Source of the DNA: an uncultured Moraxella sp.
Lineage (GTDB): Bacteria > Pseudomonadota > Gammaproteobacteria > Pseudomonadales > Moraxellaceae
Direction of reading: 5' to 3'
DNA length: 6,398 nucleotides
NCBI GenBank assembly: GCA_927911235.1
Contig: CAKMOY010000075.1
Location: forward strand, 1-6,398
The notes under the pieces are model-generated. The model made no database searches. It was not told the origin of the DNA and saw only the letters and a list, made by a program, of their open reading frames with translations. Position numbers and translations under genes: made by a program. Position 1 is the stretch's first letter. Each line of letters starts with the position of its first letter. Shown in pieces: positions 1 to 6,372 of this stretch.

Positions 1-47
1 GTAATTGGATTATTAAAACCTTGATAAAAGAAAAAGGAAAAACATGA
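1..47 (+). other. Possible extreme 3' end of cas3 plus cas5c ribosome binding site
   Basis: Only 43 bases precede cas5c, too few to identify a gene. In type I-C loci cas3 normally sits here. One frame is open from base 3 and ends with a TGA at 45-47 that overlaps the cas5c ATG as ATGA, a typical coupled-gene arrangement. Another frame is open from base 1 and stops at 22-24. Either could be the last codons of cas3, and nothing in the sequence decides between them. AGGA at 35-38, five bases before the ATG at 44, is a good Shine-Dalgarno for cas5c. Confidence 0.3.
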
Positions 48-789
48 ACAACAAAATAACCTTCACCCTAAAGGCACGGCAAGCCTTATTTACCGACCCT
101 ATCACAAGATTGGGCGGTGAAAAAACCAGCTATCACTTACCCACTTACGAAGCGTTAAAAGGCATTTGTAAGAGCATTTATTTTAAGCCAACATTGGTCT
201 GGTACATTGACCGTGTGCGTGTTATTAAGCCGATTCGCACCCAAACCAAAGGCGTAAAACCCATTAAATTTCATGCGTCTGGCAATGATTTGGCGTATTA
301 CACATATCTTAGTGATGTTGAATATCAAGTAGAAGCCCACTTTGAATGGAATCTGCACCGCCCAGAACTGACAGCCGACCGCATAGACGGCAAGCATTAC
401 AGTATCGCCAAACGTATGCTAGAAAAAGGCGGACGGCAAGATATTTTTTTGGGTACTCGTGAATGTCAAGGCTATGTTGAACCGTGTGAATTTGGCAGTG
501 GCGAAGGTTTTTATGATGAGATTGATAATCTTGATTATGGCTTGATGTTTCATTCTTTTGCTTATCCTGACGAAATCGGCATTAATGAACTGCACAGCCG
601 TTTTTGGCGTGCCAGTATGCAACATGGCATTATCACCTTTCCAAAACCAACTGACAATTTAGTCAATGATGCTAAAATGGCATGCCAAATCGTTTTGTAC
701 GTGAGATGACGGCAAAAGCATTTGGCATTGATGATAATTTGCAATCAGTTGAGAGTTTGGCAAATTCGCTAGATTTGGGAGGTGTGTGA
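44..789 (+). pseudogene. cas5c: cas5c (cas5d), type I-C crRNA endonuclease, frameshifted near its 3' end
   Basis: Cas5c is the type I-C Cascade subunit that cuts pre-crRNA within each repeat and caps the 5' handle, replacing Cas6. The N-terminal RAMP fold is recognisable (ALFTDPITR at 14-22; SIYFKP at 44-49). Tyr46, Lys117 and His118 match the Tyr/Lys/His catalytic triad known for Bacillus halodurans Cas5d. The ATG at 44 has a good RBS. The frame used from 44 stops at a TGA at 707-709 (221 aa), and its last eight residues (CQIVLYVR) are out of family. In the -1 frame from about 682 the reading continues as [14 protein letters not shown] and ends at 787-789. One missing base near 682 (gcaatg read as gcatg) explains this. 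The restored protein is 248 aa, a normal Cas5c length, and its TGA overlaps the cas8c ATG as TGATG. The truncated form keeps the catalytic residues but loses 35 C-terminal residues. Sequencing error is the main alternative. Confidence 0.9.
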
Positions 790-791
790 TG
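777..791 (+). promoter_or_regulatory. cas8c ribosome binding site and cas5c/cas8c stop-start overlap
   Basis: GGGAGG at 777-782 lies six bases before the ATG at 789 and only three before the GTG at 786, which favours the ATG. The ATG overlaps the ancestral cas5c stop (TGATG, 787-791), so cas8c was probably translated by coupling to cas5c. With the frameshift, ribosomes leave cas5c at 709, about 80 bases early, so coupling would be lost. Confidence 0.7.
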
Positions 792-2864
792 AGTTGGTTA
801 TCCAGACTTTACCAAACCTATGAAGCGGTGTCTAATAATCCTGACGCACAGTTAAATCATGCCTTAATGCCGTTTTATCACGTCAAACAAAACGTACAAA
901 TCATTGTAACGATAAGCGACAAGGGGGATTTTATCTCGGCTCGGTTGGCTCGTGATGGTAATGGAAAATTAAAATCGCAAGTAACGACCATTCCTGCAAC
1001 CAATGATTCCGCCACTCGTACATCAAGCCCTGTTGCTCACCCATTGGCAGATAAATTACAATATGTTGGCAAGGACTTTTTTGCAAAATCCAAAAACAAA
1101 AAAGACTTATTTGCTTTGTATGAACAAACCTTAACAGATTGGTGTAATTCGCCTTTTTCTCACCCAAAAGCCCAAGCTGTTTTGCATTATGTTCAAAAAG
1201 GTACATTAACCCAAGATTTGATCAATGAAGGGATTGTAATTGCTGATGATACGGATAGTTTGGCATATCCAAGCAATGCCAGTGATTATCCAGAAAGCAT
1301 TTTATCTTTATTGATAAAAAACGGTGGAGAATTTGACCAAGGCTCTGCTTTTATTGCTTGGGAAGTGATGGATTCGGATATTGCTCAAGCTGATATCACC
1401 ACTTGGGGTGATGAAAGCTTATTTACCGCTTGGCAAAATTATTACGCCAGTTTTGACAGTAAAGAAGGCTTTTGTCATATCACAGGCGAAACCGCTCCAC
1501 TTGCCAGCAAACACCCCAATCGTGTGTTAAAAAGTGCTAGTAATGCCAAATTGATTTCTGCCAATGATATGTCAGGGTTTACCTTTTTGGGTCGCTTTAC
1601 CGATGATGATAAATCCATTGCCAAACAAGGTTATCAAGCGGTGAATATTAGTGCTACAGTAACCGAAAAAGCCCATTCTGCCCTAGCTTGGCTATTAACT
1701 AATCAAGGGCATGAAGAATCGGGTCAAGCGGTGGTGGCTTGGGCGGTTGATGGCAGTAAACTTCCGCAACCGTTTAAACCAATTCTTTCCCAAGAAACTG
1801 TTGAAACAGTCATTCAAGAAACAATTGAAGATGAGTTGGCTGATGATGAATTGGACGAATTTGCTGAAATTGGCGAAAGTGAAAAAGTTGATGAACATGA
1901 TGAACAGCCAACCAAACGCGAACATCACAAAGACATTGGCAGTCGGTTTGCTCATGGTTTAAAAAAAGCCATGCAAGGCTATCGCCAAAAACTACCCAAT
2001 CATGAGCAAATCTCTGTCATTAGCCTTGATTCGGCAACACCAGGGCGAATGGCGGTAACTTATTATTATGAAGCCATGCCTGATGATTATATTGAAGCGA
2101 TGGAAGATTGGTATGAAAATTTTGCTTGGTATGCGTTTTATTTTGACAAAGAAACCAATCAAAGGCACATGACCATTCAAGCCCCAACGCCTTATCAAAT
2201 CGCTGTCTCTGCTTATGGCTTACGACTGCCTGATGCCGTCAAAAAACAAGTGGTTTCACAAGTGTTGCCTGTGATTGTGGAGGGTCATCATCGACAAATC
2301 CCTAAATCGATTGTCGATTTATGTGTAAAACGTGCTTGCAACCCACTTGGGCTAGAAAACTGGGAATGGGAACAAAACCTAAGTGTGGCTTGTGGGCTAT
2401 ATCGTGGTTATTTTAATCGTTTGAAATCTGATAAAAAAAGGAGCTACACTGTGGCATTACAAGAAGATTATACCAGCAGAGATTATCTGTATGGGCGACT
2501 GCTCGCAACGGCTGAAAACTTAGAAGGCTATGCACTGTATGTTGCAGGCGAAACACGCACCACCACCGCCCAACGCTATATGCAACAGTTTGCCAATCGT
2601 CCGTTTAGCACTTGGCGAAATATTGAATTGGCATTAGACCCTTATATTAAGCGTTTAAATAATAATCGTCCAGAATTTTTGCGTAGTCGTGAAAAGTTAT
2701 TAAATGACATCATGTCAAAATTTGAAATCCAAGATTTTAACAATGACAGTGCCTTATCTGGCGAATTTTTGCTTGGTTATCATAGTCAAAAAATGGCATT
2801 TGAGCTTGCCAGACAAGCCAACCAAGACAAAAATACTGCGGAAAAATCTGCGGAAATAAACTGA
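789..2864 (+). CDS. cas8c: Cas8c (Csd1), large subunit of type I-C Cascade
   Basis: Cas8c is the large subunit that recognises the PAM and helps recruit Cas3 in the type I-C effector. Family landmarks (numbered from the ATG at 789) are an N-terminal SWLSRLYQTYE, a middle FCHITGETAPLASKHP block at 228-243, AVVAWAVDG near 314-322, and a helical C-terminal part ending in LSGEFLLGYHSQKMAF at 656-671. At 691 aa it is longer than I expect for the family (roughly 570-640 from memory). Much of the excess may be an acidic segment at residues 336-382, where 20 of 47 residues are Asp or Glu, just before the conserved DIGSRFAHGLKKA block. The frame is intact from start to stop. The C-terminal 137 residues are probably also made separately as Cas11c from an internal start. 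The next gene, cas7c, begins 41 bases after the stop with its own RBS. Confidence 0.95.
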   Translation: MSWLSRLYQTYEAVSNNPDAQLNHALMPFYHVKQNVQIIVTISDKGDFISARLARDGNGKLKSQVTTIPATNDSATRTSSPVAHPLADKLQYVGKDFFAKSKNKKDLFALYEQTLTDWCNSPFSHPKAQAVLHYVQKGTLTQDLINEGIVIADDTDSLAYPSNASDYPESILSLLIKNGGEFDQGSAFIAWEVMDSDIAQADITTWGDESLFTAWQNYYASFDSKEGFCHITGETAPLASKHPNRVLKSASNAKLISANDMSGFTFLGRFTDDDKSIAKQGYQAVNISATVTEKAHSALAWLLTNQGHEESGQAVVAWAVDGSKLPQPFKPILSQETVETVIQETIEDELADDELDEFAEIGESEKVDEHDEQPTKREHHKDIGSRFAHGLKKAMQGYRQKLPNHEQISVISLDSATPGRMAVTYYYEAMPDDYIEAMEDWYENFAWYAFYFDKETNQRHMTIQAPTPYQIAVSAYGLRLPDAVKKQVVSQVLPVIVEGHHRQIPKSIVDLCVKRACNPLGLENWEWEQNLSVACGLYRGYFNRLKSDKKRSYTVALQEDYTSRDYLYGRLLATAENLEGYALYVAGETRTTTAQRYMQQFANRPFSTWRNIELALDPYIKRLNNNRPEFLRSREKLLNDIMSKFEIQDFNNDSALSGEFLLGYHSQKMAFELARQANQDKNTAEKSAEIN
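2438..2453 (+). promoter_or_regulatory. Internal ribosome binding site and GTG start for Cas11c inside cas8c
   Basis: AAGGAG at 2438-2443, preceded by a run of A, stands seven bases upstream of a GTG at 2451-2453 that is in the cas8c frame. This is the strongest Shine-Dalgarno in the window. It sits where type I-C cas8c genes are known to start the small subunit by internal translation. Confidence 0.75.
2451..2864 (+). CDS. cas11c: Cas11c small subunit, translated from within cas8c
   Basis: Work on type I-C systems has shown that the small subunit Cas11c has no gene of its own and comes from an internal start in cas8c. It lines the belly of Cascade and stabilises the R-loop. Here an in-frame GTG at codon 555 of cas8c follows a near-perfect Shine-Dalgarno. 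The product would be 137 aa (about 15-16 kDa), beginning MALQEDYTSRDYLYGRLL. This resembles the start of the helical small-subunit domain in other Cas8c proteins, which typically read ALD..n..pAY.lGRLfA. The protein looks mainly helical and ends with the cas8c stop. The start is inferred from the RBS and the domain edge; that it is used in this organism is not shown. Confidence 0.72.
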   Translation: MALQEDYTSRDYLYGRLLATAENLEGYALYVAGETRTTTAQRYMQQFANRPFSTWRNIELALDPYIKRLNNNRPEFLRSREKLLNDIMSKFEIQDFNNDSALSGEFLLGYHSQKMAFELARQANQDKNTAEKSAEIN

Positions 2865-2905
2865 TACTTTAACAAACTTTTAATTAATTTACTAAGGAAA
2901 TCATC

Positions 2906-3784
2906 ATGAGCTTAACCAAAAAAATCGACTTTGCCATCATCATTGGTGTTAAAAACGCTAACCCAAATGGCGATCCATTAAACGGTAACCGTCCACGCAC
3001 TGACTTTGAAGGTAATGGCGAAATTACTGATGTATGTTTAAAACGTAAAATCCGTGACCGTCTACAAGAAGATGGTGAAAGTATCTTTGTACAATCTGAC
3101 GAAAAGAAAAACGACGGCATGACTAGCCTAAAAAACCGTGCTTATGACGAAACTGTTGGACTTGGTAAAAAAGCCTTTGAAACTAAAAAGGGTGAAAATT
3201 TAGAATCAAAACGTGATGCCACTGCAAAACTGGCGTGTGAAAAATGGTTTGACGTGCGTGCCTTTGGTCAGGTTTTTGCCTTTAAAGCTGATGATAAAGG
3301 GGCGGATGGTGTGTCAATTCCAATTCGAGGTCCTTTAACCATTCAGTCGGCTTTTAGCCTTGAACCTGTAGATATTACCAGTACCCAAATCACCAAAAGC
3401 GTGAGCGGTGAAGGTGACGGTAGTAAAAAAGGCAGTGATACAATGGGTATGAAACACCGTGTTGATGAAGGCATTTATGTGACCTATGGAGCAATCACAC
3501 CCCAACTAGCAGAGCGTACGGGATTTAGCGATGCTGATGCGGATAAAATCAAAGAAATTTTACCAAAATTATTTGAGGGTGATGCGTCATCAGCACGCCC
3601 AGAAGGCAGTATGCAGGTGAAAAAAGTGATTTGGTGGGAGCATAACAGCAAAGCAGGTCAGCATTCATCAGCAAAAGTACATGGTAGCTTGCGTGAGTTA
3701 CTAGATGATAAAGGTAACTTTGATGAATCAGCATTAAAGTCAGCATTGGCAGGATTAGAACCGCAAGTAATTGATGGGTTTTGA
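2906..3784 (+). CDS. cas7c: Cas7c (Csd2), backbone subunit of type I-C Cascade
   Basis: Cas7c polymerises along the crRNA spacer and forms the backbone of the I-C effector. The family signature is clear: NPNGDPLNGNRPRTD at residues 19-33, CEKWFDVRAFGQVFAF at 111-126, IPIRGPLTIQSAFSLEPV at 138-155, TMGMKHRVDEGIYV at 179-192, VIWWEH at 241-246 and SSAKVHGSL at 254-262. The length, 292 aa, is normal and the frame is intact. AAGGA at 2894-2898 lies seven bases before the ATG, a strong RBS as expected for the subunit needed in most copies. The 41-base gap after cas8c is AT-rich, with no terminator hairpin, so it should be cotranscribed. What is odd is downstream: cas4 does not follow directly but lies 341 bases away. 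Confidence 0.97.
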   Translation: MSLTKKIDFAIIIGVKNANPNGDPLNGNRPRTDFEGNGEITDVCLKRKIRDRLQEDGESIFVQSDEKKNDGMTSLKNRAYDETVGLGKKAFETKKGENLESKRDATAKLACEKWFDVRAFGQVFAFKADDKGADGVSIPIRGPLTIQSAFSLEPVDITSTQITKSVSGEGDGSKKGSDTMGMKHRVDEGIYVTYGAITPQLAERTGFSDADADKIKEILPKLFEGDASSARPEGSMQVKKVIWWEHNSKAGQHSSAKVHGSLRELLDDKGNFDESALKSALAGLEPQVIDGF

Positions 3785-3802
3785 TTAGAAAAAAATTGGT
3801 AA

Positions 3803-4123
3803 AATAGCTATTCTTTAAAGGATATAGAAGTACCTAATTTTTACAACCTCGATGAAATTATCGCTAAAATTGAAAATTACTTTAACTCAAATAACTTTTG
3901 GAACTTAGCAAAAACTACATTGTTAAAAATGTCTATTGACCAACTTTCTGAAAGCAAAGAGTTTAAGATACTTGGAATAATTAAAAGTAACTATGCAGAA
4001 AGTAAAGGTCAAGAATTTTTCAAAAATGAACTACCAAAAATACGAGCAGAGCTAAATCAAAAAGAGCAAATGAGATTAGCGAATAGAGATAAGTTTTTGA
4101 ATGCGATAAAGAAAGTAACTTAA
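3803..4123 (+). pseudogene. AT-rich ORF of unknown function between cas7c and cas4, lacking an ATG at its 5' end
   Basis: I do not recognise this protein. The frame is open from just after a TAA at 3800-3802 to a TAA at 4121-4123 (106 residues if read whole), starting NSYSLKDIEVPNFYNLDEII. The first in-frame start codons are a TTG at 3920 (67 aa) and an ATG at 3929 (64 aa), neither with a convincing RBS. AAAGGA at 3817-3822 resembles an RBS, but only an ATA follows at a useful distance. The protein is rich in Lys, Glu, Asn and Ile, probably helical, with no Cys and no membrane segment. By hand count the region is about 28% G+C over 3841-4080, against about 47-62% in two 60-base samples of cas4. 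It is most simply the 3' part of a gene from elsewhere whose 5' end was lost. A short gene starting at 3920 or 3929 remains possible. It ends two bases before the cas4 ATG. Confidence 0.5.
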
Positions 4124-4125
4124 AT

Positions 4126-4770
4126 ATGACAACCCTATACCTCTCCCGCTTACAACACTACGTATTTTGCCCACGCCAATTCGCCTTAATTGAACTCGAA
4201 TGCCAATGGGTGGAAAACCAACTAACCGCCGAAGGTCAAGTCATGCACGAGCGTGTCAATAGTGGCGAGAACGAAACACGGGGCGATATTCACACTGTGC
4301 GTACCTTACCGCTTGGACATCGCACCCTTGAGCTTGAAGGCGTTGCCGATGTGGTCGAATACCACCGCCAAGCGGACGGTTTGTTCGTGCCATATCCGAT
4401 TGAATACAAACGTGGCAAGCCAAAATCCCACCGAGCGGACGAAGTGCAACTGATGGCTCAAGCCTTGTGCCTAGAAGACATGCACGATTGCGTTGTACCC
4501 AAAGGGGCGTTGTTTTATGGTAAAACTCGTCGTCGGCAAGTGGTGATTTTTGATGAAGAATTGCGAAATCTTACACTAAACGCTATTAATGAAAGTCAAA
4601 AAATTATCCAAACTGGCATTACTCCAAAACCAGCATACAACACCGCCAAATGCCGAAATTGCTCACTTAATGAACTTTGCCACCCAAAAATTTTTAACAA
4701 AAACGCCAAAGCATGGCTTGCCAAAAATTTACAACAAAGTTTAAACAAAGAATTAAGCGAAAAAGAATGA
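4126..4770 (+). CDS. cas4: Cas4, iron-sulfur RecB-family nuclease for spacer processing
   Basis: Cas4 trims pre-spacers and checks the PAM before Cas1-Cas2 integrates them, and in I-C it works in complex with Cas1. One cysteine near the N-terminus (Cys15, in YVFCPRQFAL) and three near the C-terminus (Cys176, Cys179, Cys185, in CRNCSLNELC) would hold a 4Fe-4S cluster. RecB-like nuclease residues are visible: His41, Asp75 in GVADVVEY, Glu93 and Lys95 in PIEYKRGKP, and Gln108 in EVQLMAQAL. The length, 214 aa, is normal and the frame is intact. No good Shine-Dalgarno precedes the ATG, and the stop of the AT-rich ORF lies two bases upstream, so translation may depend on reinitiation. One base separates its TGA from the cas1 ATG. 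Confidence 0.95.
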   Translation: MTTLYLSRLQHYVFCPRQFALIELECQWVENQLTAEGQVMHERVNSGENETRGDIHTVRTLPLGHRTLELEGVADVVEYHRQADGLFVPYPIEYKRGKPKSHRADEVQLMAQALCLEDMHDCVVPKGALFYGKTRRRQVVIFDEELRNLTLNAINESQKIIQTGITPKPAYNTAKCRNCSLNELCHPKIFNKNAKAWLAKNLQQSLNKELSEKE

Positions 4771-4771
4771 T

Positions 4772-5806
4772 ATGCGACCCTTAAAAAATACCCTGTATGT
4801 GCAAACCCAAAACGCTTGGCTTAACAAAGACGGTGAAAACATCGTGCTAAAAAATGTCGAGCGTGAAGTCAAAGGGCGTGTGCCGATTCACAAGATTGGC
4901 GGCATTGTGTGTTTTGGGCAAGTGTCGCTGTCGCCTGCTCTCATGGCTCATTGCACGGCAAACGGCATTACCATCACCTTTCTCAATCAATTTGGCAAAT
5001 TCCAAGCTCGTGTCGAAGGAGCGGTGAGTGGTAATGTGCTACTTCGCCGTGAACAATATCGCATCGCTGATGATAGCAAGCGTAGCCTTGCGATTAGCCA
5101 AACCATTATTTTGGGAAAAGTGTTTAACCAACGCCAAGTGATTCGCCGTTATTTGCGAGATTATAAAGACAGCTTGGACGCTGATAGCCAAACTCGTTTG
5201 GACAAGGCTCAAAAATATCTGGAACTTGGGCTAAACCGTGTGATCCAAACCTAAAAGAATGCTGAATTGCTTGGGCGTGAAGGTGAGTTGGCAAGCGAAT
5301 ATTTTGCGGTGTTTCCGCATTTTATCCGTCATGCCGATTTTGATTTTGCCAAACGCACACGCAACCCACCGACCGACCCTGTCAATGCCTTGCTATCGTT
5401 TGCTTATACCTTGATGACCCATGAATGCCGAAGTGCGTTGGAAACGGTTGGACTTGACCCCAATAGTGGCTTTTTTCACCAATTGCGTGCAGGAAGACCG
5501 AGCCTTGCTCTTGATATGGTCGAAGAATTTCGCCCTATGATTGACCGTTTTGTGCTGTCGCTGATTAACAAAAAACAGCTTGGCAAAAAGGATTTTACCA
5601 CCCTTCATAATGGGGCGGTGGTGTTAAAAGATGAGCCACGTCAGTTGTTTTTAAAGGCTTGGCATGACCGCAAACAACAGTCGCTTTATCATGAGTGGTT
5701 TGAAGAAACCGTGCCGTTTGGGCTGTTGCCACATTTACAGGCAACCATTATGGTACGGCATATTCGAGGCGATATTGACAGTTATGTGCCTTTTTTATGG
5801 AAATAA
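4772..5806 (+). pseudogene. cas1: cas1 (type I-C integrase), interrupted by an in-frame TAA
   Basis: Cas1 is the integrase that, with Cas2, inserts new spacers at the leader end of the array. The reading frame starts at the ATG at 4772, directly after cas4, but meets a TAA at 5252-5254 (codon 161). The same frame then continues without another stop to 5806, for 344 codons in all, the usual length of an I-C Cas1. There is no frameshift; a single substitution (for example CAA to TAA) is enough. The 160-residue product has the N-terminal beta domain and the first helices only. All metal-binding catalytic residues lie after the stop: Glu170 in GREGELASEYF, His236 in GFFHQLR, and Asp248 with Glu251 in LALDMVEEFRP. 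A truncated product could not integrate spacers. An in-frame TTG at 5267 follows the stop but has no RBS. Sequencing error is possible. Confidence 0.93.
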
Positions 5807-5830
5807 TCAAAGGCAAAAAGGATAATAATT

Positions 5831-6120
5831 ATGATGATTTTGGTCACTTATGATGTAAGCACGCAAGATGAAACAAGTGCCAAACGCTTACGCCATGTGG
5901 CACGCCAATGCCAAAATTATGGGCAACGAGTGCAATATTCGGTGTTGAAATTGAAGTTGACCCCGCCCAATGGACAATGCTAAAAGCCAAATTGGAATCC
6001 ATTATCAATCCTGACACTGACAGCTTACGCTATTATTATCTTGGTAAAAATTGGCAACATAAAGTTGAGCATGTTGGAGCAAAACCTGTGATTGATTTGA
6101 ATGATGTGTTGTTATTTTAA
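5831..6120 (+). pseudogene. cas2: cas2, split by a one-base deletion
   Basis: Cas2 is the small dimeric core of the Cas1-Cas2 spacer integrase. The start is the ATG at 5831, with AAGGA at 5818-5822 eight bases upstream; an ATG at 5834 is also possible. The protein begins MMILVTYDVS, with the conserved Asp8 after the first strand. After VQYSV (residues 34-38) the frame runs into foreign residues and stops at 5981-5983, giving 50 aa. In the next frame, from 5947, the family sequence resumes as EIEVDPAQW and ends LNDVLLF at 6120. One missing T in the run at 5945-5946 (ttt gaa read as ttgaa) restores a 96-residue Cas2 with the expected Phe at position 39, exactly the usual length. It follows cas1 by 24 bases and is the last gene of the operon. 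Sequencing error is the main alternative. Confidence 0.93.
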
Positions 6121-6238
6121 AGTTTTTTGATATAAAGATGGACTGTCATAATGTTATCTTTGGCGAAATGGAAAAAAGTGATTGCGAATCCTAAGCTCTC
6201 ATCATTTTCCTTACACTTTCGCAGAACTATTTAACAAT

Positions 6239-6267
6239 TTGATTTTATGAAATTTTTGAATTATAAT
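6239..6267 (+). promoter_or_regulatory. Predicted sigma70-type promoter driving the CRISPR array
   Basis: TTGATT at 6239-6244 and a perfect TATAAT at 6262-6267 are separated by 17 bases, the optimal spacing. Transcription would start near 6274 and reach the first repeat about 100 bases later, a normal layout for a leader promoter. Four of six -35 bases match consensus. Confidence 0.72.
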
Positions 6268-6269
6268 AG

Positions 6270-6301
6270 AAATTCGGATTGGGTTAATCCTAGCCGAATT
6301 T
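6270..6301. repeat. Inverted repeat overlapping the leader promoter start site
   Basis: AAATTCGG (6270-6277) is matched by its reverse complement CCGAATTT (6294-6301), with 16 bases between. The left arm begins two bases after the -10 box and covers the predicted transcription start, so it could be an operator or a DNA structure used in leader recognition. Inside it GGATT (6276-6280) and AATCC (6286-6290) also pair. It is not a good terminator: the stem is AT-rich and the following T run is broken. Confidence 0.5.
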
Positions 6302-6372
6302 TGCTTGTCTTTTAGCCATTCGCAAATACAGCAGTTTTTTTGTAGTAAAGTGAATGAGTTAAGAGATGGGCT

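Larger units (their letters stand above)
6121..6372 (+). promoter_or_regulatory. CRISPR leader region
   Basis: These 252 bases between cas2 and the first repeat hold no convincing gene on either strand. They are AT-rich with A and T runs (for example seven T at 6335-6341), as is usual for leaders. No GC-rich hairpin followed by a T run marks the end of the cas operon, so cas transcripts may run into the array. The stretch just before the repeat (about 6345-6372) is where integrase leader-anchoring elements are found in other systems, but I recognise no specific motif. Confidence 0.75.

Noticed and set aside
674..700. Programmed -1 frameshifting in cas5c
   Set aside because: There is no X-XXY-YYZ slippery heptamer in the right frame and no clear downstream stimulatory hairpin; a one-base deletion is simpler.
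155..744. Minus-strand open frames opposite cas5c
   Set aside because: They lie fully antisense to a recognisable Cas5c, have no good RBS, and encode low-complexity sequence without family character.
1635..1732. Two CAAGCGGT motifs as Actinobacillus-type DNA uptake sequences
   Set aside because: Both lack the full motif, lie in coding sequence reading Gln-Ala-Val, and two partial copies are too few to identify the host.
1695..1962. Open frames on both strands overlapping the acidic region of cas8c
   Set aside because: They are shadows of a biased acidic codon run (GAT/GAA); the cas8c frame itself is well supported.
3797..3805. TGGTAAAAT as an extended -10 promoter for the AT-rich ORF
   Set aside because: There is no -35 element at suitable spacing, and such matches are common in AT-rich DNA.
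3865..3880. ATTGAAA in the cas7-cas4 gap as a repeat-like CreA-type guide RNA
   Set aside because: Only seven bases match the repeat end, the next base is A rather than C, and neither the hairpin nor GG before ATTGAAA is present.
5908..5946. ATG at 5908 as a separate start for the second half of cas2
   Set aside because: Residues before EIEVDPAQW in that frame are not Cas2-like, whereas the frame from 5831 gives the proper N-terminus. The ATG is an out-of-frame coincidence.
6163..6222. GCGAAA ... TTTCGC inverted repeat in the leader
   Set aside because: It has only six base pairs across a 48-base gap, which is expected by chance.
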